This document shows positions 9,721 to 21,696 of a stretch of DNA of 64,000 nucleotides, in pieces. The notes under the pieces are model-generated. The model had not been told where the DNA came from. It ran no database searches and saw nothing but the letters and a program-made list of their open reading frames with translations. Source of the stretch: Bolinopsis microptera (Eukaryota > Ctenophora > Tentaculata > Lobata > Bolinopsidae); NCBI RefSeq assembly GCF_026151205.1, contig NC_087077.1:15598983-15662982 (forward strand). Reading direction: 5' to 3'. The position numbers and the translations under genes were made by a program. The number at the start of each line of letters is the position of its first letter. Within the stretch, counting starts at the first letter, position 1.

Positions 9721-10640
9721 TATATATATACATCAATTATTATCTTTGGTTGTTAGAACCAACAGAAAAAACTTACACAGTTATGTTTTTACGGAAATTC
9801 AAAATATTTCCTATTCTAATGTTTATCAACCTGATATAACAGAGGTGCGATAGATTTTGCCGCAGTTGATCCCCTAGAACGACTTCTGTAGAACGAGCTG
9901 GGAACAACTTTTATTCCTTTGGGCCCCAAACTTTGGGGCGACCTCTTGCCCTTGGACGATCTCTAGTACCATCGAAATGTGGTGGATTATTATGAGAGTC
10001 TGCATAAACAGGTCCTATGGTGGCTTTATTTAGTCGCACTGTATACAGTATAAATATTATTTAAATAAGATTGAAGACCCTACAGTCTACGTCATATTAC
10101 ACTATATCCCCCGGAAAGATTTAATCGATTTCGTCAATATCTCCAGGAAACAAATTCGACCAAATTCGACCAAATTCGACCAAATCCCCCTCTACCTACT
10201 AAAATCCTAAAATACTAAATCCTACACCTCTAAATAAAAATGAAAATGCACGTATAAACCCTCACGTGACTAACACTAACCCTAAAATCCCACGTGCTAA
10301 CCGAACCTCACGTGTCCAATAAATGAATAAACAATACGCGCATATAAAATGCTCGTAACAACCAAATAAATTATAATTCAAATACCCCGTGATAACATCA
10401 CGTAATCTCAAAATATATCCACGTGCTACACTACACGTCATACAAAATAAACTTATTAATTATAAAAACCCACTTGCTACCCTCCAGTCTCTCCTAAATT
10501 GTTTCTCCTAACTGTCCCTCCTGTTTCTGATGTTATAATCTGACTGACGAAGATGACGTGTCGTCTCCTGCCCTCTCCACTATTTGTTGTTCCATCTCCC
10601 GCATGTTCCACCAGGTGTTCAATCTCCGTCAATCCTCTAC
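9721..10640. other. No gene seen
   Basis: AT-rich, with several CACGTG E-box palindromes (about 10262, 10291, 10310, 10421) and a triplicated word AAATTCGACC near 10152-10180. I find no convincing reading frame. Confidence 0.4.
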
Positions 10641-10669
10641 TTGGTACTCCCAGATATCAGCCCACTACT

Positions 10670-10893
10670 CCATCTAATGTTCAGTACGCTTAGGTACGAA
10701 CATACTCTCTACTAAAATGCTCCGTACGCTTAAGTACGAACCTTCTACTAACTAACATGTCCTGTACGCTCAAGTACAACCTAACTAACTAAGATGCTCA
10801 GTACGCAATTAGGTATGAACCTATTACTAACTAAGAAATTCTGTACGCTCAGGTACAAACTAACTAACTAAATTGCTCAGTACGCTGCAATGC
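10670..10893. repeat. Imperfect ~45-bp tandem repeat (GTACGCTTAGGTACGAAC)
   Basis: Five degenerate units each carry an AGTACGCTTAGGTACGAAC-like core followed by CTAACTAACTAA-like sequence. The core has GTAC words on both sides and is partly palindromic. Confidence 0.65.
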
Positions 10894-11118
10894 AACAACA
10901 AAAATGTATTTTCTCTTACAACTTAAGTCTGAGAGGGTTTCGTATGTCCTTCTTGCATCTGAACATTACATGTTTTTTAATTCAAATGCTTCTTATGTTG
11001 TTATGATCACTATTATTATTTTATTAGCACCAAGAACTCTTTTTGCGAAACTTTCCGTCTTTTTGTTTTGCGCAGTCATCTCAAGATCAGCCGGTTTATT
11101 GAATATAAAGTGACGAAG

Positions 11119-11222
11119 GAATTCTCGTTCTCTATACACCATAGTGCGATCCAGCTTGTGTAGCAGTATATCGCTGACTACTCGATCAAATGCCTTGGAA
11201 AAGGTCTGAGGAATAGGGCGTC
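11119..11222 (-). pseudogene. LINE reverse-transcriptase motif A fragment
   Basis: The minus strand encodes TFSKAFDRVVSDILLHKLDR, matching the (D)FSKAFDxVxHxxLLxKL motif of CR1/Jockey-type reverse transcriptases. The leading catalytic Asp is replaced. Downstream (10900-11110) is non-RT sequence. Its 3' part (10887-10970) is repeated at 15290-15370. Confidence 0.5.
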
Positions 11223-11825
11223 CTTCTTTTTTTTGGGGACTGGCCCGTGGTACCAGCCAATGTTTATTGTTTACTCAAAAAAATAAATATAATATCAATG
11301 GTAATACGACATTCATCCCCGTGACGCCACCGTCGCATTCTGCAACCATCTGGAACACGTTTTGCAGATTACAGTCAACCTCTCGAAAACCATTCTTCTC
11401 CACACTTGGTAACTCGGTAATCTGCCGATGCACATCTGGGGCACACCTCGGGCACAAACTCGGGCACACCTGGGGCACATCTCGGGCACATCTCGGGCAA
11501 AACCACCTGGGGCACGGCTACTAACCTCACAATAATAAATGATAGATATCATTTATTATTATGATATTATTTATTACTATATGATGATAGATATCATTAT
11601 TTATATTACTTATATTGGTGACAGTATTAAACTATATGTATGAGCAATATAATTTTCAGAGACACAATTTTAACTTTGTTTATATTATTTATTTATTAAC
11701 GAGCAATTGAAAAATACGATTGATCTGTTCGTAATGTATTTAATAAATTCAATAGGTAAGCATTATTATATTATCAAAGTATCAATCGGAACATCTCATA
11801 ACCATTAAAAACTATAAGTATTACT

Positions 11826-12160
11826 GTAACAGAAAGGTTCCGGTTACAGATGTCCCTGGCCACTGGTAGAAGGTTTTTCAGTGTGGGATTAATCAGCTGG
11901 AGGAGTCCATGTCGGAGAGAAGGTAGGTCAATCCTCGCTGCCTCTGCTATGCAGCGCTTCCTGCCGAAGGACTCAGATATCCCCTCTGCAGCGAGTGCCT
12001 CCTTCTTCGTAGCACCATTCCGGACACGTGCCAGGATCCTGTCGTACTTTGAAACTTCTCCATCGATGGTGAAGGTGCGTGTTGAAGGAAAAAATTGGAA
12101 TGGGGAATTTCGATTTTCGAAAGGACAGAACTCATGGCGAAGGGGTTCTTAGGAGTAGAC
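11826..12160 (-). pseudogene. X-domain ORF (copy at 12 kb)
   Basis: The minus strand is open without an ATG. It encodes PSTRTFTIDGEVSKYDRILA, RVRNGATKKEALAAEGISES, FGRKRCIAEAARID, LRHGLLQL and DICNRNL, so it is a nearly whole X domain. The copy at 52.6 kb has SFFGRKR where this has SFGRKR. The C-terminal LAxLR-GxVLxPK block is missing, so the copy is 3' truncated. The lack of an ATG suggests an exon or a relic. Confidence 0.55.
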
Positions 12161-12299
12161 GCTATAAAGGGGTTGTTGAATGGGTCAGAGTTGCCGACCC
12201 AAGGATCTTCGTTGGATCCTAGAGCTGGCGAAGGAGTTCTTAGTGATAACACGCGACAGCAGCTCCTAAGGACAGGTCATTGTTCCTATAAGTGAAGGC

Positions 12300-13030
12300 A
12301 ATGGTTAGTAAACTTAGGGATGTAATATAATATAATATATCATCTTAGGACTTTAGGAGTAGAATAACCTAAGAATGGGTTGTTGAAGGGTCAGAATTCA
12401 GATTTACGATTTTTTTACCCCGCGGTGGAGTCTGATCATGTACCGAAATAAATAATCATAATTATATAGGATAAATATAATAATAATAATTTATATGAGG
12501 AGTCGAGGAGACCCATTATATTAGAGCTCGCAATTGGCGACGAGGTAACGTTAATGGTACCTCCAAATGTCAAGTGAACTCTCAAGCTCCAACCTTCCTG
12601 AACTCCCACTCCTTCTCCCTAGTTGATAACAAGTAGATCTATTTAGGACTTTCGACTTTAGGACTTTCGACTTTAGGACTTTCGACTTTAGGACTTTCCC
12701 ACTATCCCGTACTAGCTTCTAGTCAGCTGACTTCTTTTAAAAAACAATTCTCGTCGCAGCTTCAACCGCAGCATTATAACATCTGCCTGAATCTCAGTCT
12801 GAAGACTGCTGTACCGGTCGAGTTTGTACTCATGTGATTCAGCGAAAATTAGTTCATACGACGACAAACTTTATAGCAAATAACGTTCAATCCTAAAACT
12901 ACTACAAGACTAAATATATTAGTACACATGATCACATAAGCATGGAATACTACAACGGTGAGCAGGTATATGTATCTAGTGTGGAGCAAAATTATGGCGG
13001 GAATGGCATTGACCAATGAGAAGTGTGAAA
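12300..13030. other. No gene seen, apart from a short tandem repeat
   Basis: 12645-12700 is a 15-bp tandem repeat (AGGACTTTCGACTTT, nearly four units). The remainder is AT-rich with no persuasive reading frame. Confidence 0.5.
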
Positions 13031-13435
13031 CTAAATATGGTTTGATTGAGGTTTAGGGTTAGTGTACCTAATATTTCTTAATTTTCTAGCTGGGGAAAAT
13101 ATTACTTTAATAAGTAAATTGTTCTGATTCCTAATTCTGATACCGATACTGTCTGAGATAAAATCTAACTTTAGCACTGTTCTGTTATTATCCCTGTTCC
13201 GATTACTTATACTGCTACGACGTCGGTTAGATAAATTTGTGGGTGTCTGGTACCCGTTTCTAATCATGAGACGGTCTAAAATGCTGAATGAATGTTCTCT
13301 CTCCTGAGGTCCTGACGAGATCTTGTCCACTTCCTTGTAAAGGTTTATCACGGTGTTAGTCTTCACAGATTCCTGGTGACAGTAGTTCTTGTGAAGTGTG
13401 ATGTCCTTCTGCTGTGGCTTACGGTACAAGCTCAC
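13031..13435 (-). pseudogene. Penelope-like element RT fragment
   Basis: The minus strand encodes SLYRKPQQKDITLHKNYCHQ, then ILDRLMIRNGYQ. This matches the post-catalytic region of Penelope RT (SVYRKPTHTN onward, LxxNGFP) as seen intact in the element at 56.8-59 kb. Neither RT catalytic motifs nor the GIY-YIG domain are here. Relic of a different Penelope lineage from the 57-kb copy, judged by divergence. Confidence 0.5.
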
Positions 13436-13718
13436 TTGAGCTTCTTGTCTGGGTCCTGGTTTTAAAGAACCTATATGTGTTGTATGTCGAGGATGACTTT
13501 CTCTGTAATGTTTCGCTTATGTTTTGTCTTTTTTGTTGGGTTAGCTGCACTAAAGTTATAGTGTTCGTCAAATCTGCAATTCAGTGGTCTATAGGTTCTC
13601 TCTGCAGTTGTCGACTACACAGGTGATTTGATATTAGCTAAATTAAAAATAACCTAATTCCTGAATACCAAATAAATACATTAAACAACTAATACATTAA
13701 TAAAATTATACATTCTAT

Positions 13719-14259
13719 TTAATACTGTCTTTTCGGTTTGAGAACCGTTCCTGCAGCATGCAGAGTTCTCAGCTCAGCTAATTTCCTGTTACAAATTGAA
13801 GATGCGATAGGGAGGCATTCTTCAATGTAACGTTTCGTAGTTGTAGCATTCCGTGCTGCAGTGCCACCATATCCACCACATTAACAACTGATCCATCTGA
13901 AATCTGAATACATCTTTAAAACGAAACGTACTTTCTCTTAAAGCTATCCGCCAAAGGACTAGCTTATAGACTCCGGGACTGCGTTCGTTGTCATGTCTTA
14001 AAGTCGCCGCGAGTATTACTTTTGCTCTAGTGAGCAACCCGCGTTGTAGCTGGTATTGCACCCACTCGAAGTGGGGTCGTTTCTTCTTGATGGTGGTCGT
14101 GTAACGCCATCCACGAATATCAAACTCAATCTCGTAGCTCATTTCCCCGGATATCACGTTGAGAACTGTTGCCCTGCCTTCGAAGATTCGTGGTGTCAGC
14201 ATCAACCTTACTGCATTCGGGTTCTGCATCTGACGCCTGTTCACCTGTCCTCGCATCAA
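13719..14259 (-). pseudogene. Degenerate FLYWCH-like domain joined to an X-domain C-terminus
   Basis: Minus strand: RATVLNVISGEMSYEIEFDI, then RGWRYTTTIKKKRPHFEW, then LTRAKVIL and RHDNE. The layout (TVLN, RYT, K-rich, W, xRAxV, HxxE) follows the FLYWCH piece at 5.4-5.6 kb. The two Cys codons lie in the +1 frame between W and TRAK. After a frameshift near 13900 the strand gives VVDMVALQHGMLQLRN and SSICNRKLAELR, then GTVLKPKRQY and a stop at 13719: the X-domain C-terminal half. It supports a FLYWCH plus X-domain gene organisation. Confidence 0.5.
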
Positions 14260-14399
14260 TGCAAACGGGTTCGGGCAGGAACTGTGATAATAAATGTTTA
14301 GTCAAAACGGAAAATCTTTTAATTGTAAACGTAAATAAAAGGGCTGTTAACCCCCTGAAGGAGGTACTGATCCTGGCGTCGTTTCTTATAACTTTTCTT

Positions 14400-14545
14400 A
14401 TATCTGTGCGATTATATGCGATTATATGCTATTATATGCGATTATATGCTATTATATGCGATTATATGCTATTATATGCGATTATATACTATTATATGCT
14501 ATTATATGCTAGTGTAATATGCGATTTCATGCGATTATATGGGAT
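14400..14545. repeat. 10-bp microsatellite-like array (ATTATATGCG / ATTATATGCT)
   Basis: Alternating decamers make a 20-bp higher-order unit that decays at the right end. No gene. Low complexity. Confidence 0.8.
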
Positions 14546-14602
14546 TATTTGCGGTTTTATGCGATTATCGCTATATAATGGCTGTATAACAATGGCTGGC
14601 AG

Positions 14603-14853
14603 AGGTGTGCTAGATGCAATGAGCACGGTAGGTCTTCCTCGTCTAAGATAAGAGTAGTAGGTCTTTCAGTGTCATTATCATCTCTCTTCCGCTTCATAAT
14701 AACATTTACTACGCAATACATAATTTTTGAATATTATCTCGCATATTATCATTTTTAGTTCAAATTTCCGTACAAACATTTTAGTCGTAGAAAGTGCTAA
14801 ATTAGAAATTTGGGCCAGTGGCAGCATCTGCCAATTCTAAATCGTATTTTTGT
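14603..14853 (+). repeat. Third copy of the non-coding repeat found at 6331-6597 and 7655-7851
   Basis: It shares AGGTGTGCTAGATG, CATCTCTCTTCCG and CGTACAAACATTTTAGTCGT with the F-box duplication, including flanking sequence to the left. It has lost one of two tandem AAATTTGGGCCAG words. Confidence 0.8.
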
Positions 14854-14924
14854 TTCAATTGGCCCCGGGGCCCCCATGTGCAAAAAACAGCACTCTACTT
14901 TGGAGTCGAAACAATATAGAAACA

Positions 14925-15180
14925 TGTATAACAGCTTTAGTTTCCCGGATTTCCCTCTTCTTTTGTCCATGATTCTTTTTATCTTCTTCTATAAATTCTG
15001 TAAGTGTGAACGATTCTTTCAAATTTCTCAGATTTTCCTCCGGATCCTTATAGACACAATTTCAGGACAGATCTGTATATGAGGTCTTCATCGAAGGATC
15101 TATATTTAACCTTCTCCAAAGCTGATGGAAACTTGAGCTTCTTTTTCTGTTCAATAAATATATCGGCCGCATGTTTTTAG
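14925..15180 (-). pseudogene. Unrecognised coding-like fragment
   Basis: The minus strand encodes KHAADIFIEQKKKLKFPSAL and a stop at about 15056. It continues in another frame as YKDPEENLRNLKESFTLTEF and KKNHGQKKREIRE. The charged, helical composition looks like real protein sequence with one frameshift. I do not recognise the family. It could be a pseudogene exon. Confidence 0.3.
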
Positions 15181-16229
15181 TTGGAAATGTAAAGACCTTA
15201 TTGAGTTATCTTCACCATTGTCTCACTGTTGTGGGGATTCATAATATTATATTATTATCATTGTTCAAACGGATAACAGTACGATGAAATGCAACAACAA
15301 CAAAAATATATTTTCTCTAACAACTGAACTCTGAGAGGGCGTTTTTTTAATTTGTATGTCCTTCTTGGATCTGAACTAATAATTAAAGTCACATTTTACA
15401 CATCTGATAATTTGTATAGAAAAGTTAAATGTTTTCGGCTGGCAGGTTTGTCCCACGGATAGATTTTCAGGATCTATACTTCTATAATCTATGGCGATGG
15501 CCCGCTGTTGAATCAGTCAATCACACGGCCGTACTCATTTACGATGTCAAGGATTGAGAAGGTCGTCAGAACTGAGCGTGAGCATTTTCATATGAAATTA
15601 TAAAAAGAGATTAGAGTTTAATGTAGGAAAATAAAATAAATAACATTATGTATTCTAAATATTGCTCAGGTAGGCGAGATACATTTTTAGGTTTTATCCC
15701 ACAGCAACATGTCTTCCCATCTGTCTGTCTAGAACGTTAACTAACATAGCCATCCAGGTCAGTTTCAGTGTTAATAGTGATGTAGTTATCAGAAAGGTGC
15801 TCAGAGCCCTCCATAGCTATACAATAGCTGTGTTGAGGATGAGAAGGTAGCGTTTATTGTAGTCATCGTGATAACAGCCCGATAGTGAATTTGAGAATAT
15901 TGATAGTTACATTATAAGTTATCTTACCTTTAAGTCTAAGCGTTTAAAATAATCTATAAAGTCATAAAGCCGATTGGTTTGGCAGCTTACTGGATAAGTT
16001 TCGCCTGTGACCCAAGTATCCAGATGTTGCAGGTGCATACGGGGTTCCACATTCCTCCGAGTAACATGACCAGACCGATGATGTTTTCTGTTTTGAGTTT
16101 TATACAATGGTTTTATGTTCAATGATCTTAGATTTGTTCTACCTCTAACTTTATTTGAATGAAAGATACTGAATTTTTGAATAAGAATCAAAATTATAAC
16201 ATCAAACGACATAAAAACACATTAATACA
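15181..16229. other. No clear gene; minor repeats
   Basis: 15290-15370 repeats 10887-10970. About 16100-16225 is similar to 33045-33120, and both lie immediately downstream (minus strand) of T-family C-termini, so it is probably the 3' flank of that element. I see no other feature. Confidence 0.4.
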
Positions 16230-18153
16230 TTAATAGAGCTTCTTTAGATCCTCCTTGGTCTTTAAAGAGAACTTCCTGCAGTGGGATTCTACAACGAGTA
16301 TCAGCTCTTGATACGATTCTTCAGTCCTGGTGATCCGGGTGTTGTAGCGTGTAGCCAGAGTTAATGCTTGCTCAGATGAGTCATTGAGTGGCGTCAGATT
16401 CTTCAGAGCTGATTGTATCACGGAGAATTCAGGCGCTTCGCTCCAGTTTTTTTTCTTTTTTTTTGGGTTGGGGCACCCACTTTACCTTCCTATCGGAAGG
16501 CTACGTCCGTCTGGTGACTAACGTCTATTGGGGTCCCTCTGGTTGTAGGTGTCACAGGGTACGGGCACTTGGCATGGGCTAGTGCTCCTTACCCTCCGGA
16601 GGATAAAGCCTTGTGAGCGACGTTTTCCCGTAGGAAAACTGTCATAATGCTCGGTCTCGGGAGAGCCCCATCCATGCCTAGGTGATCTCCCGGGCGCTCT
16701 TTTAGAACAAGCTGCCCCTGTCTTTTCTAGTGAGCAGACAGGAACCTACCGGGCATACCTGAGCACCTAGTATCTCTTACCCAAATCTATGATTTCTTTT
16801 ATTTGCGCGCGTCTTTGCGACGCGCGCGTTCTTGTTTGTAACAATTTTTGCTTTATATTACGCTATATCTTTTTTGCTAGTTATGGCGCTATTCTCAGTT
16901 GTCCAACATTTGCGTACACATGTTTATCTTAATCTTCTACATAATAACTAACAAATTCATCCTCCATCCTTCCTGTTTTCTTATGTAATTTATTATTTCT
17001 GAAGCTTTGGCTTTTTCTATGATAGTTTTGATGTTGGTATGCGTAATTTGTAAAGTTTGTTGTCTTACCTCTGAATATGCCGGGCACCTCGCCAAATAAT
17101 GTTCCGTTGTTTCCAGTTCTGTGGGACAGTGTCTGCAGAATGGTACTACTGTCTACTGTTCTATCTAACTTGTGTAGATTTGCAGTTAACTTGTTTTGTC
17201 CTGAAATTATTTGTGTTAGGTATCTAATTTGGTCTCTGCTTTTTGTTGGAAGATGGAGTCCTTGTTTCTCGAAATATTTTCTGATAATTTCCTTATTTTC
17301 AACTTTTATTTTAGATGTTTTGATTTTACTCGTGGTGATGTTCCTTGCTTTTTCCATTATTTTATTTATTATATGTTTTTCTGGAAAATATGTGAATGGT
17401 TCAGGCCCATATTTAATGGACATTGCCCCTCTTTTTGCTAGTTTATCAGCTGCTTCATTACCTTCAATGCCGATATGTGCTTTTACCTTATATATTGATA
17501 CTGACAGCAGCGGAGGCACTCATAACTGCAGTACACAAATCCAACAAAACATGGAGGGCGTTCAGCCCATCACTAGTGAAAGAGCGCGTGAGATGTATCC
17601 TATCACTTCAACGAAATGCGCCCAAAAGGTAAGTCTGCTTACCTTTTGTCTACCTGCTGTCTTAGACTCCACTTTAGCTTTTAGTGAGATCTCCGTCACC
17701 CCATTGAACGCGTCTATTATCTCAATACTGTCTTCTATTCCCTGCGAAATGAATTTTGTTATGTAAGTATTAATTGTACATTAGTGGTTATGGATGTCAT
17801 GTTACTTCAGAATTCTATATTTCTTGTTGGATGGTTTCATAACTTCATCGTTGCATTACTTAGATAATGATATGCGAGAACTATTTCTTTATTATGTTCA
17901 GATATGGGGAAATTTGGGAATTTGTAAATTCTTGTAAACTTACGGCTTCGCTCCAGTTATCATCCTTCAGAAAGTCCAATGAAACATTGAGCAGGTCGAA
18001 TAGGACTCTCGATCTACCACTGACATAGTCTTCTAGTGTGGAATTAATTGCAGAGAGGTAACGTGTGATAAACTGATTATTATTAGACACGAGAACAATG
18101 GATATACACAATCTACAAATGATAGTAAATAAATAGTCAATCAATACAGTCAA
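16230..18153 (-). pseudogene. T-family transposase C-terminus, split by a LINE
   Basis: The first part (18153-17945, minus) encodes NSTLEDYVSGRSRVLFDLLN and SLDFLKDDNWSEA. The second (16448-16230) continues WSEAPEFSVIQSALKNLTPL, NDSSEQALTLATRYN, then ELILVVESHCRKF and ends TKEDLKKLY with a stop. Removing the inserted LINE and one 14-bp duplicate restores a continuous frame across WSEAPEF. The ND...ALxLATxYN and VVESHxRKF blocks are the C-terminal signature of the T family. A damaged relative is at 33.15-33.43 kb. Confidence 0.6.
16449..17944 (-). mobile_element. 5'-truncated I-type LINE with RNase H, 3' hairpins and poly(A)
   Basis: It is flanked by the 14-bp direct repeat GCTTCGCTCCAGTT (16435-16448 and 17945-17958). 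The minus strand carries SIYKVKAHIGIEGNEAADKL, the RNase H C-terminal motif of I-clade-like LINEs. After a frameshift near 17110 comes FCRHCPTELETTEHYLARC, a CCHC knuckle. The 3' region (16470-16800) is GC-rich with perfect stem words such as TTTTCCTACGGGAAAA and CCTTCCGATAGGAAGG. The A-rich tail is interrupted by G (16448-16466). 17520-17944 is probably the upstream RNase H part with frameshifts. Dead copy. Confidence 0.75.
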
Positions 18154-18381
18154 TCAACAACTGGGAACAACTGAGTTTATCTAGATATTAGTCTGCTAAG
18201 GTCACACTGCTAACGCTCTTTCTCACATACACAGCTGACTAACACAGAGATTAACTATTAATAATTATCAATGTAACACCAAATACTAATTATTAAATGG
18301 TACACTACAACAAGACAGTTTCTTCTTCTTCTCCGAAGCTTAAGCACCGAACTACAATTGTCACTGGTCACACCGACCGTT

Positions 18382-18548
18382 ACTATCTCTACACCGATAT
18401 TACACGTACACTGAGAAGAGTTCTTAACCACCGAACTCCTATCTTCTCCTCTGACTATCTCTACACCGATAGGACACGTACACTGAGAAGAGTTCTTAAA
18501 CACCGAACTTCTATCTTCTCCTCTGACTATCTCTACACCGATAGTGCA
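18382..18548 (-). repeat. 72-bp tandem repeat encoding a 24-residue unit
   Basis: Units start near 18382, 18454 and 18526, spaced 72 bp. On the minus strand each encodes GVEIVRGEDRSSVFKNSSQC plus TCPI, repeated in one frame within 18258-18584. The period is a multiple of 24 codons, which keeps the frame open. Whether it is translated is unknown and no domain is recognised. Confidence 0.6.
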
Positions 18549-18599
18549 AACTGAGTCTCTCACAACGAACACATCTACTAACACTCTATGTAGTTAAAC

Positions 18600-20105
18600 A
18601 GCATACAACAGGCGTGGCTAGCAGCTCCTAGATCTGCACTGGTACAGCAGTCTCCAACGTCAGGTATAGTAGCAGCCTCCAAGATCAAGTCGTCACTCGT
18701 ATAAGTCACGTCATGTTCCTACAAGAGATTAAATTAAGTTAGTATGGTTTTAATGATGTACTTAATTATCATATTATATCATCATTAACAACGTGTACGT
18801 ATCTGGCGTCAATGTCAGGTAAAGAGAATGATCTGTTGTTTCTTCTCTGGCTGTTGCACTACTATCAGGTCTTCTGCAGATCATGCTCCAATCTAAGCTC
18901 CCGACTCTGGAAAACTATACTACATACCCGACATGGGAAAATATCCCCCTTACATACCAAACAATGACTTACCAAATCATCAGGACGAGTAAGGCAAACT
19001 GTACACCACTTAGCTTACCCTTACCACACGCTTCCAGATGTCTTTTAAAATTCTGAAGAAACCAATAATTCTGACACGCCGGGCACTGATGACCTGGATT
19101 CTTTATCTCTCTGAGGTTCAAATTATAAGACTAAGAGGCCGGGAGTGTTTATAGACTCGAACACACCTGCATTTGCCGCATCCATCAAGGCAAGCTCTAG
19201 TTGAGCATCAATACTACTCCTAAAGGTATGATCAATCATCTCCTGTTTAAACTGATGAACATACAAGGGACTGGAAACATAGCGGACACCATTCGTGGCA
19301 TTCACTGTCAAAAGTGCTTACAACTTTTTGAATATTCGCCAACACAGCCTAACTCTAAAAAATCATTTAAATTTAACTCTAGCATGCCCTTGCGCGCTAG
19401 AAAATAAAATACCGAAAAGAACAGTTTCTAGAAGTAAAGTCTAAACTTACTACAAATACAATTTCAGTTAAACAAAAATTCAGTTAAACAAAAATTCAAT
19501 TTTATGCCATTTATTACAGAGTAAACAAGTTTACAATAAATCAATTTGATATTTAAAGGAATCCTAATTCAATGTGTAGTATGGTTGACACTCTTTAAAT
19601 AGATTAGATATAGGTTGACGGGGCAAAGGAGTGTGCGTGCTGTTCGCTATTGCTCACACCAAACGGCAACCTAGTAAATGTTTTGTATGGACACCGGTCT
19701 CCATCACGATACAAAATTAGGATTGTAGAATTTATTGTATAACTTTTAGTGCAGTGGAGGAAGCGGTGTGGTGCATTAATAGAGTGACAGCCTACTGATT
19801 TAGAGTTGTTTTTAAGTGAGCATAATGGGTATATTTTTGGACCTAAAGGCTTTACTATGGCAACTTTAAAATTGGTTCTTTTGATCATTTATTAAATGTC
19901 ACTTAAAAAATATATAAATCTGGAATCTGTTCACACTGTGAACCAGTCCTATAAAAAAAAACCTCTTAAATCAAATATTTAAAACGTCTCAATAAAAACG
20001 TTTCAAATACAGTTTTCTAACACTCTCCTCACTTTTTCCTTTTTCTCCTTTCTTTAAATTTTAAATCCTTTTATCCATTTTCAGCACGCGAAGTTCTTCT
20101 GAAAG
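18600..20105. other. No clear gene
   Basis: A 62-residue minus frame at 19123-19311 (FRSSIDAQLELALMDAANAG) is coding-like in composition but unrecognised. Around 19940-20070 the plus strand is rich in pyrimidines. Nothing else stands out. Confidence 0.35.
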
Positions 20106-20569
20106 TCAGTACTCGGTGAAGACGGACTGTCCTGGTAGGAGTAAACTGGTGGGGGTTGGGTAATGGGTATCCATACGCTGATCCCAATGATGTGCCGCCT
20201 GTGCCGCATAATATTCATTTTCAACCCTTAGATCTCTGATCATCCTCTCCACACTCCTTAGCCTCTTTTTTAACGTCTCCTTCTTTCTAATATCATCCCA
20301 ATTATTTCCGACTCAATTGGGTGACGTAAGGACTTCTCAAGTCGGTAAAATGGTCCTCCTTTAGTAACATGTACAAGTCTTGTCATGGCGGTACTGTCTT
20401 CTTCCACCGGCATCTCCGCTATCCGCAGCGCCAAGAATTCCATGATTTCCCGGCGTACCTCTTCCGTGGGTGGGCCCGCAGTGGGTGTGGACTCGACATC
20501 ACTGTTCTGTAGTCCGTAAATTGCAATCATATACTTTCCTTTTAAAATCAAATACATATCCAATACCAT
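20106..20569 (-). pseudogene. Unrecognised protein with C-terminal coiled coil, one frameshift
   Basis: The ATG at 20569 opens a frame through VRREIMEFLALRIAEMP, TAMTRLVHVTKGGPFYRLEK and SLRHPIESE. Near 20310 the coding potential moves to another frame: NNWDDIRKKETLKKRLRSVE, RMIRDLRVENEYYAAQAAHH, and a stop at 20106 after GQSVFTEY. The second part is a heptad-like helix. I do not recognise the family. It could be an intact gene with a sequencing indel, or a pseudogene. Confidence 0.35.
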
Positions 20570-20632
20570 CCGTATTGTTTTTCACTTTGAGTAGCTATAG
20601 CTTCGAATACAAACGTATGTCTATAACTTTAT

Positions 20633-20990
20633 TTATATTAATACAATAATATTAATAGTTACGTCATAGTAAATACAATTTGAAATGAACTTGCTGCACG
20701 CAGTTTTAAAACAGAGACTAAATAAATGATACGGTTTGAAAAACTTAGTCTTTCTCACCGGATCTTTATCCTCGATGTCAGTGTTGTAAATGACAAGGTC
20801 AAGGTAAGATTTTGCATTTCTGTTAATCTCTGGCTTGCAAAATATCCGCGGTTTTCCATTCGGGCGTACTGTCCGGTTCATGCCCTTCTACTCTAGCTCT
20901 ATGAGCTGCCTGCAGAGAACCACGCCCTTTTCCCGAACAGCTCTAAGTCTATCTGCGTCACCTTGAGGAGTGTTTTCATTCACATTTATT
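20633..20990 (-). pseudogene. Unrecognised coding-like fragment
   Basis: 20990-20890 (minus) reads ENTPQGDADRLRAVREKGVV and ends LIELE with a stop. From the ATG at 20881 it reads MNRTVRPNGKPRIFCKPEIN and NAKSYLDLVIYNTDIEDKD. Both look like protein but in different frames. Family unknown. Confidence 0.25.
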
Positions 20991-21043
20991 TAAAGAAATT
21001 AAACAGAAACAAAAGCGGGGACAAGGGTGAACAATTTAAATAA

Positions 21044-21619
21044 CTAAACTGTAACAAGAGCTTCGTAACACCAAATATCCACTAAAATAAAACATGTACT
21101 GATTGATTGAAAGTTCAATTGATCTTTAATCTCATATATGTTGTTACCTGATATAATAATGTTGGCATCATCTGCATATAAGATAAACTTTGCTAGTGTG
21201 CTTATGCCAGGTAAGTCATTAATGTATAGGACAAAGAGTAGAGGACCTAGGATGCTACCTTGTGGTACTCCATACTCCATATCCCTGCACAGTGCACGAG
21301 CTGAGTCAGCGCCATTAATACTAACATATTGTTTTCTATTCGTAAGGTATGACTTAAACCATTTATTAGCGATGCCTCTTATACCGTAATGATTAAGCAT
21401 GAGTAGAAGTATTTTGTGATCTATCATGTCAAAAGCCTTTGAAAAATTTATGAGGAGGAGAAGAGAAATTTGCTTTTTATGTAATGAGCTGATGAGGGTA
21501 TTTTGCGCATCCAGAAGTGCATGTTCACAAGATCTACCTGCCCTATTACTACTAAATCCATACTGTCGTTCATATAAACTTGAATTTTGATCCAAGAATT
21601 CTACAAGTCTGGCATGCAT
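21044..21619 (-). pseudogene. CR1/Jockey-group LINE reverse-transcriptase fragment
   Basis: It encodes [55 protein letters not shown] and the YADD box ([14 protein letters not shown]). These are RT motifs from the fingers to motif C; the first catalytic Asp is Asn (NFSKAF). It lacks the endonuclease and the C-terminal domain. A C-terminal LINE piece at 23.2-24.04 kb could belong to the same family. Confidence 0.75.
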
Positions 21620-21696
21620 AACTACTAATTTCTCGCCGAGACTGCCAACAATAATTTCTTCAGGATGAGCGAAATAAGAATTGTTGCAAACTTTCT

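Noticed and set aside
14169-14651. 160-residue Tyr/Met/Ile-rich ORF
   Set aside because: Runs through the ATTATATGC microsatellite and lies antisense to the FLYWCH/X fragment.
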